The notes: generated from the letters alone by a model not told the origin. A stretch of DNA of 64,000 nucleotides from Cyclobacterium amurskyense (GCF_001050135.1 NZ_CP012040.1:4047001-4111000), one strand, 5' to 3'; shown: positions 1-8,265, counted from the first letter of the stretch. Numbers and translations are program-made.

Positions 1-1
1 T

Positions 2-604
2 TACCTTTCGGGGCTTAGCATACAATTCGCGAATGCTGCTCAAAGAAACAGTGCGATAGAATTAATGGTTTGGGATTCAATTTCCAATGAGCCTTTGTAC
101 CAAGGAGAAGTATTGATCCCTGCTGATGCTGGATTGGGTAGTTTTTCTTATTTCCCATTAGATACCAATATCATGGTAAAGGATCATTTTTTTATTGGTT
201 TCACCCAGTTTTCAAATGATTACCTGTATGTGGGCTTGGATAAAAGTGGAGATACAGGAGATAAGATTTTCTATAATGTGCATGGTTCATGGCAGCAAAA
301 TGAGCATGTAAAGGGGAATTTAATGATGCGGGCACACCTTAGCTTGGACCCTGTTGTAGAGGAAGTTGATTTGCCTGATGAGGAGTTATCGTTTTACCCA
401 AATCCAGTAACTGAAAGGTTATTTATCAGGGGTGAGGTGGATGACTTAATGGTGTTCGATTTCCAGGGCAGGCTGATAAATATACCCCAAGAAGTGGATA
501 AAGAAGGTAAAATGCTTAATTTTACAGAAAGTCAAAAGGGGATGTACCTGATTAAAATGGTAAAAAATGGACAGCCCATCACGAGAAGAATTATTGTTAA
601 ATAA
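2..604 (+). CDS. C-terminal part of a T9SS-secreted protein (5' end outside window)
   Basis: The frame is open from the first bases of the window, so this is the last 200 residues of a longer protein; the first ATG at 65 is internal. The C-terminal 75 or so residues form a type IX secretion sorting domain: a YPNPVTERLFI start, a beta-rich core (VFDFQGRLI), a GMYLIKM strand and a basic end RRIIVK. That predicts export through the outer membrane and attachment to, or release from, the cell surface. The region before it (FIGFTQFSNDYLYVGLD, then a WQQ motif and LMMRAHL) resembles the beta-sandwich preceding the sorting domain in many Bacteroidota secreted peptidases, but the catalytic part is not in view, so the activity is unknown. 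The stop is followed four bases later by the rhodanese start, suggesting cotranscription. Confidence 0.85.
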   Translation, partial: YLSGLSIQFANAAQRNSAIELMVWDSISNEPLYQGEVLIPADAGLGSFSYFPLDTNIMVKDHFFIGFTQFSNDYLYVGLDKSGDTGDKIFYNVHGSWQQNEHVKGNLMMRAHLSLDPVVEEVDLPDEELSFYPNPVTERLFIRGEVDDLMVFDFQGRLINIPQEVDKEGKMLNFTESQKGMYLIKMVKNGQPITRRIIVK

Positions 605-607
605 GCC

Positions 608-916
608 ATGAAAGACATAGAAGTAGAAGAATTAAAATCAAGGTTAGACAAAAAAGAACAGTTTGTCTTTTTAGATGTCAGAGAAACGTACGAATATGAG
701 GATGACAATCTTGGCGCCATTAATATTCCTTTGGCTCAACTTCCTAATAAACTTTCCGAAATAGAAAAGTATAAAGATGAAGAGATCATCGTGCATTGCC
801 GATCTGGAGCAAGAAGTGGGAATGCAAAAGTATTCTTAGAAAGTAAAGGTTATACCAAAGTCAGAAATGTCTTAGGAGGAATATTGGCCTACAGGGCTTT
901 AGAAGAAGACGAATAG
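608..916 (+). CDS. Single-domain rhodanese-like protein
   Basis: The 102-residue protein is a stand-alone rhodanese domain. DVRE (residues 23-26) and the active-site loop CRSGARS with cysteine 64 are intact, so the cysteine that carries the persulfide is present. Family members move sulfane sulfur between a donor and an acceptor thiol; the real substrate cannot be told from sequence. There is no signal peptide, so it should be cytoplasmic, or periplasmic only if an unrecognised export route exists. It lies 3 bp after the T9SS cargo gene. It converges with the M50 protease gene on the other strand, whose stop is 15 bp away. Confidence 0.9.
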   Translation: MKDIEVEELKSRLDKKEQFVFLDVRETYEYEDDNLGAINIPLAQLPNKLSEIEKYKDEEIIVHCRSGARSGNAKVFLESKGYTKVRNVLGGILAYRALEEDE

Positions 917-931
917 CATTTAGATTTTCCT

Positions 932-2041
932 TTATTCAAAAACGAACGGTTCAGGAGTAAAGCAAAGGATAAACAAAATGATGGCCAACCAACCTAGAAT
1001 TTTACGTTTTTGATCTAGTTTTGTGCCATCCATTACTTCTGGGTGATTGATGCCCAGAATCCTTCCTACCAGAAAAGCAAAGAAGAGCCAGCCAGTATAA
1101 CCTTGGATATCTGGTGAGATACTTACCAAGCTGTATTGTATAGCCGCTATTCCAAGCGCCATGATCCATTTGTTGGTGTTAGAAAGACCTGATTTTCTAT
1201 AGCAGATGTACAAGAAGCCTATATACAGAGGCAAAGCCAGGGCCAGGTAATTCAAGTCCTCAAAAGGACTGATAATGCCAAGGCCGGCGTAAAATAAAAA
1301 TACGGTATATACTACAATTGATATTATTTTGTGGTGTCTGGGAAACAGCCCAAATACCACATGTCCTCCATCCAATTGTCCAATGGGCAATAAGTTTATG
1401 GCTGTAAAGAACAAAGCCAAGTAACCCGCAAAAAGAAAGGGGTAATGGATGATTTCAGACATGGCCGGCATCCGCTCAGGATCTGCTAGGGTTTTTTCCA
1501 TGGTCCAGAACAATAGATTATAGCCCAATTCAAAATCCATCATGTCTTCATCTTCGCTAAGGACATAATTTGGATCTGCATATTCAGGGTGGATTTCATA
1601 GATATAGTCAGCTTCAGGCAATTGCGTGAAGCCATATATCAAAACAGCAAAAGCAACCACAAAACCAGCGAGTGGGCCCGCAACGCCTATATCGAAGAAT
1701 TTTTTCCTGCTACTAATTATTCCCTTCATTTGAATGATTGCGCCAAAGGTTCCTATGGACGGAGATCCCAAAAAGCCCAACCATGCAGGGATAAAATAAG
1801 GTAGGGAAGACCTTACCTTATGGTAAATGGAAGTAAACAGGTGTCCCAACTCATGAATCAATAGAATACCGATGAAGGGCAGGGAGAATTGCAGGGAGAG
1901 CACGAAATACTCCCATGTAAGCGGTAGTTCGTCGGAAAGTATACTTCTGCCATACAACCATTCTCCACCCGCTAGGGTAGTGGCTATAATCGTTAAAAAG
2001 AAAAGGGTACCGTGCTTAAGGTATTCTTTGGTACTATACAT
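932..2041 (-). CDS. Site-2 protease family (M50) membrane metallopeptidase
   Basis: The 369-residue polytopic membrane protein carries the two signatures of the M50 family: HELGH (residues 63-67), which supplies two zinc-binding histidines and the catalytic glutamate, and NLLPIGQLDGGH (216-227), which supplies the third ligand, an aspartate. About eight hydrophobic segments are visible. These enzymes cut transmembrane segments of regulators or signal peptides within the bilayer. No PDZ domain is apparent, so this is not a classic RseP. It resembles the short M50 proteins found widely in Bacteroidota, whose substrates are unknown. The start ATG lies inside the 3' end of the HAD hydrolase gene (8-nt overlap), so the two are almost certainly translated from one transcript. 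Confidence 0.9.
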   Translation of the reverse strand: MYSTKEYLKHGTLFFLTIIATTLAGGEWLYGRSILSDELPLTWEYFVLSLQFSLPFIGILLIHELGHLFTSIYHKVRSSLPYFIPAWLGFLGSPSIGTFGAIIQMKGIISSRKKFFDIGVAGPLAGFVVAFAVLIYGFTQLPEADYIYEIHPEYADPNYVLSEDEDMMDFELGYNLLFWTMEKTLADPERMPAMSEIIHYPFLFAGYLALFFTAINLLPIGQLDGGHVVFGLFPRHHKIISIVVYTVFLFYAGLGIISPFEDLNYLALALPLYIGFLYICYRKSGLSNTNKWIMALGIAAIQYSLVSISPDIQGYTGWLFFAFLVGRILGINHPEVMDGTKLDQKRKILGWLAIILFILCFTPEPFVFE

Positions 2042-2663
2042 TTTGGAAAAAATTGATTAATGCTTTTGGGTGGTCAATATGATGTGTTTGTATGCCAACT
2101 TTATTCGCACCCAAAAGGTTCTCTTTGAGGTCATCAAAAAACAAACATTTTTCTGGAGCAGCACCTATTCCTTTGATGACCTCTTTATAGATGGCTTCAT
2201 CAGGCTTACGCAATCCCATTTCCTGGCTTAAAAACATATGGTCAAAAAGATCAGGCCAGGTGCCTTCGGGCAATTTTTGCTTAAAAGTTTCTTCTACCAC
2301 CTTAAAATGGATGCTGTTGGTATTGCTAAGCATGAAGAGGGGGTATTGTTTCTTCAGTTCCATAAGTAGGTCCAGCCTTTCCTCTGGGATATCTACAAGG
2401 ATACTGTTCCAGGCATCATCAATCCATTCGTCTTCCCAGTCGGTCGAGAAAAATTTTCTTACCCCATCTCTGAAGGTATTTTCGTCGGATTTTCCTGTTT
2501 CAAGATCAAAGTGAACAGGAGAGACCATAAATTCTTTAATTAGGTGATGTTGTTTTTCTGGCAAGCGACTATTTATTTTTTCAAAAGTCCTTTGGTAATC
2601 AATGTCATAGATAACATTCCCTAAATCAAAAATTAAAAATTCAATTTCTTGCAGGTTTTTCAT
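2034..2663 (-). CDS. HAD superfamily hydrolase (subfamily IA)
   Basis: The 209-residue protein has the HAD motifs in order: FDLGNVIYDID near the start with nucleophile Asp13, LSNTN (motif II threonine/serine), RKPDEAIYK (motif III lysine) and FFDDLKENL (motif IV acidic pair). It is a small soluble phosphatase of the YihX/epoxide-hydrolase-like group with a helical cap. Such proteins typically dephosphorylate sugar phosphates or nucleotides; the substrate here is unknown. The open frame extends 19 codons further upstream to 2720, but the start at 2663 (MKNLQEIEFLIF) puts the DLGN motif at the usual distance from the N-terminus. Its stop overlaps the start of the M50 protease gene. Confidence 0.88.
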   Translation of the reverse strand: MKNLQEIEFLIFDLGNVIYDIDYQRTFEKINSRLPEKQHHLIKEFMVSPVHFDLETGKSDENTFRDGVRKFFSTDWEDEWIDDAWNSILVDIPEERLDLLMELKKQYPLFMLSNTNSIHFKVVEETFKQKLPEGTWPDLFDHMFLSQEMGLRKPDEAIYKEVIKGIGAAPEKCLFFDDLKENLLGANKVGIQTHHIDHPKALINFFQNV

Positions 2664-2850
2664 TACAATTTTTGTTGTGATTTTAAAATCAAATATGTAA
2701 CATTGCATTCCCAAAAGCAAGGTAAAAGGTTCAAAAGACTTCTAATCTTGGATAGGGAGCCTTCTCTAGTTTGAAATACAGTTGGACTTGGTTGTTTACT
2801 TCTTTTTATTTGTGGTTGAATGGAAGGAGTAAATTTTCTTAATAAAAGTG

Positions 2851-2924
2851 GGGCCTATAACTCAGCTGGTTAGAGTATCTGACTCATAATCAGAAAGTCC
2901 CTGGTTCGAGCCCAGGTGGGCCCA
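2851..2924 (+). tRNA. tRNA with anticodon CAT (Met elongator or Ile2)
   Basis: A 74-nt cloverleaf is visible. The acceptor stem GGGCCTA pairs with TGGGCCC and is followed by discriminator A. There is a D-arm with GCTGGTTAGAG, an anticodon stem TCTGA/TCAGA around loop CTCATAA (anticodon CAT at 2885-2887), and a T-arm CCTGG-TTCGAGC-CCAGG. CCA is not encoded. The anticodon fits elongator Met or the lysidine-modified Ile2 tRNA. The initiator is unlikely because the acceptor begins with a full G-C pair and the anticodon stem lacks three G-C pairs. I cannot decide between Met and Ile2 by eye. A strong terminator follows 6 nt later. Confidence 0.95.
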
Positions 2925-2930
2925 CAAATT

Positions 2931-2956
2931 AGCCGAGAGCAATCTCGGCTTTTTTT
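2931..2956 (+). terminator. Rho-independent terminator of the tRNA gene
   Basis: AGCCGAGA (2931-2938) pairs perfectly with TCTCGGCT (2943-2950) across a 4-nt loop and is followed directly by six T residues. Confidence 0.9.
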
Positions 2957-2980
2957 ATGCCTATTTTTTTTCTAGCCCGT

Positions 2981-3003
2981 CCCGGAGGCTGAGCCTGTCG
3001 AAG
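2981..3003 (+). repeat. Short repeat containing GGCTGAGCCTGTCGAAG, copy 1
   Basis: This 23-bp unit is repeated identically at 3023-3045 and again, with one base less matched at the edge, at 4816-4837. AGGCTGAGCCT inside it is a small palindrome. Confidence 0.8.
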
Positions 3004-3022
3004 CCAACGTTTTTCTGCATCT

Positions 3023-3045
3023 CCCGGAGGCTGAGCCTGTCGAAG
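3023..3045 (+). repeat. Short repeat containing GGCTGAGCCTGTCGAAG, copy 2
   Basis: It is identical to the unit at 2981-3003 and lies 19 bp downstream in the same orientation. Confidence 0.8.
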
Positions 3046-3102
3046 TCATAGGTTTTTCAGGCGTAAACCATTGGGAAAGGTATATTATAAAACCTCCCTT
3101 TT

Positions 3103-3301
3103 GTTCTCTAAATTTTGGCTAAAGCCGGATCATAGGCTAATGCCTTAATAAATGAGCTAAAACCCATTCCTATTGAGTTATTTTCTTTGACTGATTAATT
3201 CGTTCTAAATTTTGGGAAAGGTATAATACATCTAATTTCAATAGCCCCCAGCTTTAGCTGGGGGATTTGTATGTTCTCTCATTACTGTGGCTTTAGCTAA
3301 A
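3103..3301 (+). repeat. About 200-bp dispersed hairpin repeat, copy A
   Basis: The segment is repeated at 5508-5705 in the same orientation with high similarity over its whole length, from TTCTCTAAATTT to GGCTTTAGCTAAA. At its centre is a perfect palindrome, CCCCCAGCTTTAGCTGGGGG (3245-3264). GGCTAAAGCC near the left end mirrors GGCTTTAGCTAAA at the right end. This looks like a non-autonomous palindromic element; no transposase is next to it. Confidence 0.75.
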
Positions 3302-4193
3302 TTCTTTATCCAAATGCCCTAGAATTTTGATTATTCGATCAAGGTAACTCTGGCAAGATTAGGGGACTTCTGAACCCCGAGGGGGTACCTCTGAACATAC
3401 ACCTATACCTTCCTAACTCAAATTTCTGACATGAAACAGGGGAGGGAGTACCTAAAACTGACAACATTCGACCTTTTTGCTCAAATTTCCCACCTTTGAA
3501 CTCGAATTTTTGGCCTAAGAAATTGAAAAATTGACTAAAAACTGACATTAATTCGACCTAAATGCAGAAAATATGACAAAATTGCTGGAGTTTTCAACGC
3601 TTTGGAAAAAAAAATGGTGTTCCGAAGCGGGGAGGGGTACTTCCGAACCTACCCAATGCAGATATTAACTTCAAAATTCGACTTTTGAGCTCGAAAATTC
3701 GATGTATTAACTGAAAATTTCCGCCTTTTTGGCAGTTTGTTTGACTGCATAAATCGGTAATTCCACAAAAGTCTGACAAGATTCAATAGCAGAATCGATC
3801 AATTTGATGGATTTTATATCCTATTGAGTCTTCAGATAGGTAATATATAGTTAAAAAGGGATAGAATTTAAAATTAGGCCACAGATAATAGGTTTTTAAA
3901 TGTTCTTTGTAGGCATAAGCCATATTTTTAGTTAAAGACCTGTTTCTTTTTATGGCCATAAAAGGGAATCATAAATTGCTCAATTAGGTCTTTATTAAGG
4001 ATTGACTTGCGGGAATGGTGGATTGCCTAAGAAATAATTATGTTTTATAAATTCAGCTTTTTATCTACAATAATCCTTATAATTCAATTAGATTTAAGCT
4101 CAAATTGTTAACATCTTCTTAGGTGATTAAAACTTAGTTATTTTAGGGGAAGTATTGGGCCAATAAAGCCCAAACTATTAATAGATATTAGGT

Positions 4194-4763
4194 ATGTGCA
4201 GATATGCAATGTCTTCATATAAATCACATTATGCTTGTTTTGCTTGCCGCAAAACTTTTAAAAGAAGATTGTTAGAGGATATTTTGGGTGGCTATAGTAA
4301 AGGCATTCAGGAAACCCCTGCTAAATGTCCTGAATGTGGGGAGATAATGGCAGATATGGGCTTGGATTTTGAAGCACCTAAGAAAAAAGATGTGAATGCG
4401 TGGAATCATATTTCAAATCTGTATAAAGTAGATATAACCTTCCATTCTTGTGGCTGTACAGGACCTGGATACATACCAAATGATACTGAAGCATTAATAA
4501 AGCATCTGTCTAAGATCAAAGACACCTATTTGGTGCATCAACACTTTTGGGCCAGAAGGATGAGTGATCCGGAAACGCAAAGCGAAATAGCAAGAGATAA
4601 ACATCAAAATGGTGATTTTCTCTACAGAATTCCAATCGAAATGAAAAAAGGAACTAAAAATAAACCTGAGTATGACGCAGCAAAGGCTCAGCTTTATTGG
4701 AATCAAAAAGTAGCTGAAATTGAAAAGAAAATAGAAATAGTTAATAATACTAACGCTATTTAA
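4194..4763 (+). CDS. Zinc-ribbon protein of unknown function
   Basis: The 189-residue soluble protein has two CxxC pairs near its N-terminus (C15/C18 and C45/C48, as CFAC and CPEC), a zinc-ribbon arrangement. A further HSCGC motif lies in the middle. A charged, lysine-rich C-terminal part probably forms helices (WNQKVAEIEKKIEIV). I do not recognise a named family; zinc ribbons of this kind bind nucleic acid or protein. A second possible start is Met6 (MSSYKSHYACF). It stands alone between noncoding repeats, upstream of the toxin-antitoxin pair, in an accessory-looking stretch. Confidence 0.7.
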   Translation: MCRYAMSSYKSHYACFACRKTFKRRLLEDILGGYSKGIQETPAKCPECGEIMADMGLDFEAPKKKDVNAWNHISNLYKVDITFHSCGCTGPGYIPNDTEALIKHLSKIKDTYLVHQHFWARRMSDPETQSEIARDKHQNGDFLYRIPIEMKKGTKNKPEYDAAKAQLYWNQKVAEIEKKIEIVNNTNAI

Positions 4764-4815
4764 AATGCATACAAGATTTAATAGTCCTTAGTTTTTGTAA
4801 TCAGATTATCCGGCA

Positions 4816-4837
4816 CCGGAGGCTGAGCCTGTCGAAG
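4816..4837 (+). repeat. Short repeat containing GGCTGAGCCTGTCGAAG, copy 3
   Basis: It matches the units at 2981 and 3023. Its right end overlaps the start of the 63-bp direct repeat at 4832. Confidence 0.75.
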
Positions 4838-4894
4838 TTGGCCTCTCTAGGCATTTTAGCTCCAAATAACATTTCGCTAAACTTAGACCAGATC
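4832..4894 (+). repeat. 63-bp direct repeat, left of the toxin-antitoxin pair
   Basis: It aligns without gaps to 5736-5798 (about 50 of 63 positions identical by eye). Both end in the identical CTAAACTTAGACCAGATC. The two copies bracket the toxin-antitoxin operon. Confidence 0.65.
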
Positions 4895-4961
4895 AACATT
4901 CAAAAAATTGAGATAATAATTCTAAAAAAAACACTAAATTAGTGCTGAAAATTAAACGATT

Positions 4962-5195
4962 ATGGGGACAATTGAATTGAAATCGAATCTGCATAAAATA
5001 ATCGATAGTATTGAGGATGAACAGTTGCTACGTGCTATTTCCAGATTTCTTGAAAAGCGTAAAAACGCAGAAGATGGACTGCTGTGGAAAGAACTGACAG
5101 ACGAACAAAAAAAAGAAGTGCTTCAGGCTTACGAAGAATCGGAGGATAAGGCAAATCTCATTAACGATAAAGACATTTGGAATGAGATTAAATGA
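4962..5195 (+). CDS. Antitoxin of a RelE/ParE-type toxin-antitoxin module
   Basis: The 77-residue acidic protein is predicted to be helical (IIDSIEDEQLLRAISRFLEKR, followed by ELTDEQKKEVLQAYEESED). This pattern is common in antitoxins paired with ParE/RelE toxins in Bacteroidota. The C-terminal half (roughly residues 45-77) would be the flexible, toxin-wrapping part. Its stop overlaps the toxin start by four bases (ATGA), the typical coupling for these pairs. No clear DNA-binding domain (RHH, HTH or Phd) is recognisable, so autoregulation cannot be inferred. Confidence 0.8.
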   Translation: MGTIELKSNLHKIIDSIEDEQLLRAISRFLEKRKNAEDGLLWKELTDEQKKEVLQAYEESEDKANLINDKDIWNEIK

Positions 5196-5482
5196 AAATT
5201 GTTTGGACTAAAAAAGCACGAGAGAGGTTTGGTGAAATATTGGAATACATTGAACTTAAATTTGGTTCAACTGCAAGACGTTCATTCATAACAAAAACGA
5301 AAGCCTTTACTAGGCTACTTTATGAGTTTCCGGAAATTGGGACACTAGAGATACCAGAGAAAAAAATAAGAGGTTTTCAAATCACTAAGCAAACGCGGGT
5401 CTTTTATCGGCTGAAAAATGATCAAATTATTCTATTGACATTCTTTGACTCAAGGCAAGATCCCCAGAAGAAGCCTCAATAA
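5192..5482 (+). CDS. RelE/ParE family toxin
   Basis: The 96-residue basic protein has the RelE/ParE fold pattern: WTKKARERFGEILEYIELKFG (two helices), a FPEIGTLEIPEKKIRGFQI central sheet, and RVFYRLKNDQIILLTFFDSRQDPQK ending in the family's typical F-D-x-R-Q-x-P motif. ParE members poison gyrase and RelE members cut mRNA at the ribosome; the final motif is more typical of the ParE side, but I would not decide. It is translationally coupled to the antitoxin upstream. Confidence 0.88.
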   Translation: MKIVWTKKARERFGEILEYIELKFGSTARRSFITKTKAFTRLLYEFPEIGTLEIPEKKIRGFQITKQTRVFYRLKNDQIILLTFFDSRQDPQKKPQ

Positions 5483-5507
5483 ACCTTACAATAATAAAAG
5501 ACTCTCC

Positions 5508-5705
5508 TTCTCTAAATTTCGGCTAAATCCGGATGATAGGGTAATGCTTTAATAAATAGGCTGAAGCCCATTCCTATTGAGCTGTTTTCTTTGATCGATT
5601 AATTCGTTCTAAATTCTGGGAAAGGTATAATACATCTAATTTCAATAGCCCCCAGCTTTAGCTGGGGGATTTAAATGATTTCTCGTTTCTGTGGCTTTAG
5701 CTAAA
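5508..5705 (+). repeat. About 200-bp dispersed hairpin repeat, copy B
   Basis: It is a direct copy of 3103-3301, including the perfect palindrome CCCCCAGCTTTAGCTGGGGG (here 5649-5668). Differences are mostly single substitutions, plus divergence just after the palindrome. Confidence 0.75.
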
Positions 5706-5735
5706 CCATTAACCTATTAACGCTCACAAAGCCTT

Positions 5736-5798
5736 TCGAAATTGGCCTCCCTAGTCCTTTCTGGTCTAAGTTACGCTTCTCTAAACTTAGACCAGATC
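5736..5798 (+). repeat. 63-bp direct repeat, right of the toxin-antitoxin pair
   Basis: It matches 4832-4894. This copy keeps a perfect 13-bp inverted repeat, TCTGGTCTAAGTT (5760-5772) with AACTTAGACCAGA (5784-5796), whose left arm has decayed in the other copy. Confidence 0.65.
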
Positions 5799-5923
5799 GG
5801 GGACTGGTTCGAAACCTGTAGGCATTAAAATAAATATTATAGCCTAAATTTTATTTTATATATTTCGGAAGTGTATTTGTAAAATATTATATTAAGTATA
5901 TTTTTGTTTAATTAATTACGGAT

Positions 5924-6376
5924 ATGTATTGGATCTATTTTCTTTTATTAATTTTTACATACTATTTCTTTATAGTTTCAGGGTTAATTTCGGCACTAAT
6001 TTTAAGAGTTTTTAAAAGTATTTTTCTTAAAAGAGAAAGTCTTTTCCGACTGAAATTAGAAAGAGAATTACGGGATGGTAATGAAAATGATGGTTTATCC
6101 AAATCAAAGGTTAATGTTATAAATGTTAAAATCTTAGTAGAAGACCTATTTATTGGGGTGATTAGGGGTGGAATTATCACACTTATATCTTGGTACGTTT
6201 TGTCTCTATTTTTTGAGGTTGATACCCAAATATTTTTAATAACATTACTTCTAGCGCAATTAATTATAACCTTTAAAAACTGGAAGAGAAATGTTAGATT
6301 TATAGATGAGTGTATGAGGTGGGTAGGAGATTTCCCAGGGATAATAATGACTTTTTATATCTTAATAGAGAAATGA
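5924..6376 (+). CDS. Small membrane protein of unknown function
   Basis: The 150-residue protein has three or four hydrophobic segments: residues about 1-27, 70-90, 95-110 and perhaps 135-148. A charged loop (about 35-65: FLKRESLFRLKLERELRDGNE) separates the first two. The DNA is more AT-rich than its neighbours, which fits horizontally acquired or orphan genes. I do not recognise a family. It follows the repeat cluster and precedes, on the opposite strand, the metallophosphoesterase gene. Confidence 0.6.
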   Translation: MYWIYFLLLIFTYYFFIVSGLISALILRVFKSIFLKRESLFRLKLERELRDGNENDGLSKSKVNVINVKILVEDLFIGVIRGGIITLISWYVLSLFFEVDTQIFLITLLLAQLIITFKNWKRNVRFIDECMRWVGDFPGIIMTFYILIEK

Positions 6377-6480
6377 AATTTTGCAGCTATCCCTCCCCCA
6401 AAAAAATCCACCAAATTAGTTAATTGATTCTACAGGTAGCAAGATTATTGTGCTGCAAGGTTTCAGGTAATTATTCAATA

Positions 6481-8265
6481 CTATTTAACCAACCTCAACT
6501 CATCGATCACATTTTCACTGGAATCTTTGGCGGTGTAGGTAAGGCTGTTGCCGTCGATGTCTAGCACCTGATAAAATGGACCTTGCTCATACCTGACTTC
6601 AGCATAAGGCTCTTCTCCTATGCCTCTTAGATCACTAGGAATACCTATGGAAATCATATAGGTGGTGCCATCCTTTGCGTTAGCAACGACTTTGCCATCC
6701 TTCATGGGATTGGAACGCATGTAATAATGGATGTGTCCGGAAAACACCATGTCAACATGGTACTTGTCGAATAAAGGGATCCACTCTTTCTGAATGTTAG
6801 GATAAGGTTCTTCCCAGTTGTAAGGAGGGAAGTGGAACATGGCAAATTTCCATGTGGCCTTGGATTCACTCAATTGTTGCTCGATCCATTGGGTTTGTAA
6901 TTCGTCCTTTGATGTGGCATCAATCATTAGAAACATGGCGTTTTTATAATTGAAGGCATAGGTGTGCTCAGTAGGGAGGTCCTTAGGCCCATTGGTTGGG
7001 TAGCTGAAAAGTTGCCGGTACATCTCTGCCCCAAGCCCCATGCGGTTGTCATGATTTCCAATCACATTCATAAAGGGTCTCTGGGAGATGACGTCTTTGG
7101 AGTATTCGAAGAGTTCATCCCATTGATCTCTATGCAGGCCATCACTTACCAGGTCACCGGCTATGGCGTGAAAAGCTGCCTCCGGATGTTTTTGAAATGC
7201 CTGATTCGCCAACTTCCCCCAGATAGGCGAAAAATGTGAGTCGCCATACCAGATAAAAGAAAAGCTGTCGTCATTGGATTGGGTGGTGAAAGTCTGCGTT
7301 TCCGGCCAGTTGTTTTGGGTACTTATTTTGTATTCATAAGTTGTTCCTGCTTCCAGTTTTTCCAATTGAGCAGTAAAGCGATTGACATAGCGATCATTGG
7401 CAAGCCTTAGGTCTTCCATTTCGTATTTTTCAGCCTTTACGGTTAGGGTCTCTTCAGCTCCTTTTTTCCGGTAGCTTACTTTGCCTGAATCTATGGAGCT
7501 AGCTGTTCTCCATTGAATGTCCATTGTTGTGGAGGGATCAGCACTCCAGGTCAACATGATTTGATCTGCCTTTTCTGAAGATGGAAACTTGGTGGTTCTA
7601 AAAGCATTGACCAATTGAGATTCGGTCCCTCTTCCACGTACAGTCGTTAACATCTGCTGTCCTTTTAATGCCTCGGGGACCTCAAATAATACCAGTTCAT
7701 CCCAGTCTCCGTAAACAAATGCCCCGTCATCCATGGTGCCGATGAAATCAGTTTCCGGATAAATATCGCTGATGGTCAATTCCTCACTTTCATTCTGTGG
7801 GGCCACAGTTACGAAATAATGGTAACTGTAGTTTTCCAATCCATTGATCCCTAGTCCAACCTGGCCTTTGTCAAAATTCTTTTGCCATACCTCATAATCC
7901 GTCATTTCGTTGTGCATGGTCATTTCGGTTTTCACAAAGCCACTTTCCTTGAGCCAAAAGGGTAGCCTTTCTTGCTTTTTGCTTCTGATTACAGATACTA
8001 CCACAGGTACATTTACATTAAAGGTCCAATGAGCACTGGCAAGTGTTTCAAGCTCTTCTTCAGTAAACAAGCCAAATGCTTCCTCATAAGTAAGGGCATG
8101 GAGTTCTTCAACTGACTTCGTATTGTAAAGCTCGGAGACCTTTTTGCTGATAAGTTCTTTGGATGTACTGTGCTGTTTTTTGTTGGTTTCAGAACAAGCA
8201 AAGACGATTAAGAGTAGGGCAAAAACCCAGGCTGTATTTTTGTATAGGTTGATTTTCATATTCAA
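6481..8265 (-). CDS. Lipoprotein metallophosphoesterase (purple acid phosphatase-like)
   Basis: The 594-residue protein begins with a lipoprotein signal peptide; the lipobox LIVFAC places the lipidated cysteine at residue 24. A long N-terminal region ends in an Fn3-like domain (roughly 230-330; the TMDIQWRTAS and GTTYEYKI strands) of the kind seen in purple acid phosphatases. The calcineurin-like catalytic domain follows with all metal ligands visible: GDSH near 344, GDLVSDG near 370, GNHD near 403 and GHIHYY near 510. It should hydrolyse phosphate monoesters at the cell envelope; the substrate is not known. A second in-frame ATG two codons in (8259) is an equally good start. The gene is monocistronic. 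Confidence 0.88.
   Translation of the reverse strand: MNMKINLYKNTAWVFALLLIVFACSETNKKQHSTSKELISKKVSELYNTKSVEELHALTYEEAFGLFTEEELETLASAHWTFNVNVPVVVSVIRSKKQERLPFWLKESGFVKTEMTMHNEMTDYEVWQKNFDKGQVGLGINGLENYSYHYFVTVAPQNESEELTISDIYPETDFIGTMDDGAFVYGDWDELVLFEVPEALKGQQMLTTVRGRGTESQLVNAFRTTKFPSSEKADQIMLTWSADPSTTMDIQWRTASSIDSGKVSYRKKGAEETLTVKAEKYEMEDLRLANDRYVNRFTAQLEKLEAGTTYEYKISTQNNWPETQTFTTQSNDDSFSFIWYGDSHFSPIWGKLANQAFQKHPEAAFHAIAGDLVSDGLHRDQWDELFEYSKDVISQRPFMNVIGNHDNRMGLGAEMYRQLFSYPTNGPKDLPTEHTYAFNYKNAMFLMIDATSKDELQTQWIEQQLSESKATWKFAMFHFPPYNWEEPYPNIQKEWIPLFDKYHVDMVFSGHIHYYMRSNPMKDGKVVANAKDGTTYMISIGIPSDLRGIGEEPYAEVRYEQGPFYQVLDIDGNSLTYTAKDSSENVIDELRLVK

Larger units (their letters stand above)
2957..4193. 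other. 1.2-kb gene-poor intergenic region with repeats
   Basis: No convincing gene is visible. The region holds two copies of a short GGCTGAGCCTGTCGAAG repeat, a 199-bp hairpin repeat and two stretches (3339-3548, 3594-3779) that read open on the minus strand but look like diverged noncoding repeats. From 3780 to 4193 the DNA is AT-rich and I see nothing recognisable. Confidence 0.6.

Noticed and set aside
2664..2720. Extended N-terminus of the HAD hydrolase (start at 2720)
   Set aside because: The extra 19 residues are not part of the HAD fold, and the start at 2663 gives the normal distance to the DLGN motif.
3339..3548. Small minus-strand frame in the 3-kb repeat region
   Set aside because: No homology, biased composition and a similar neighbour in a diverged repeat; better explained as noncoding repeat.
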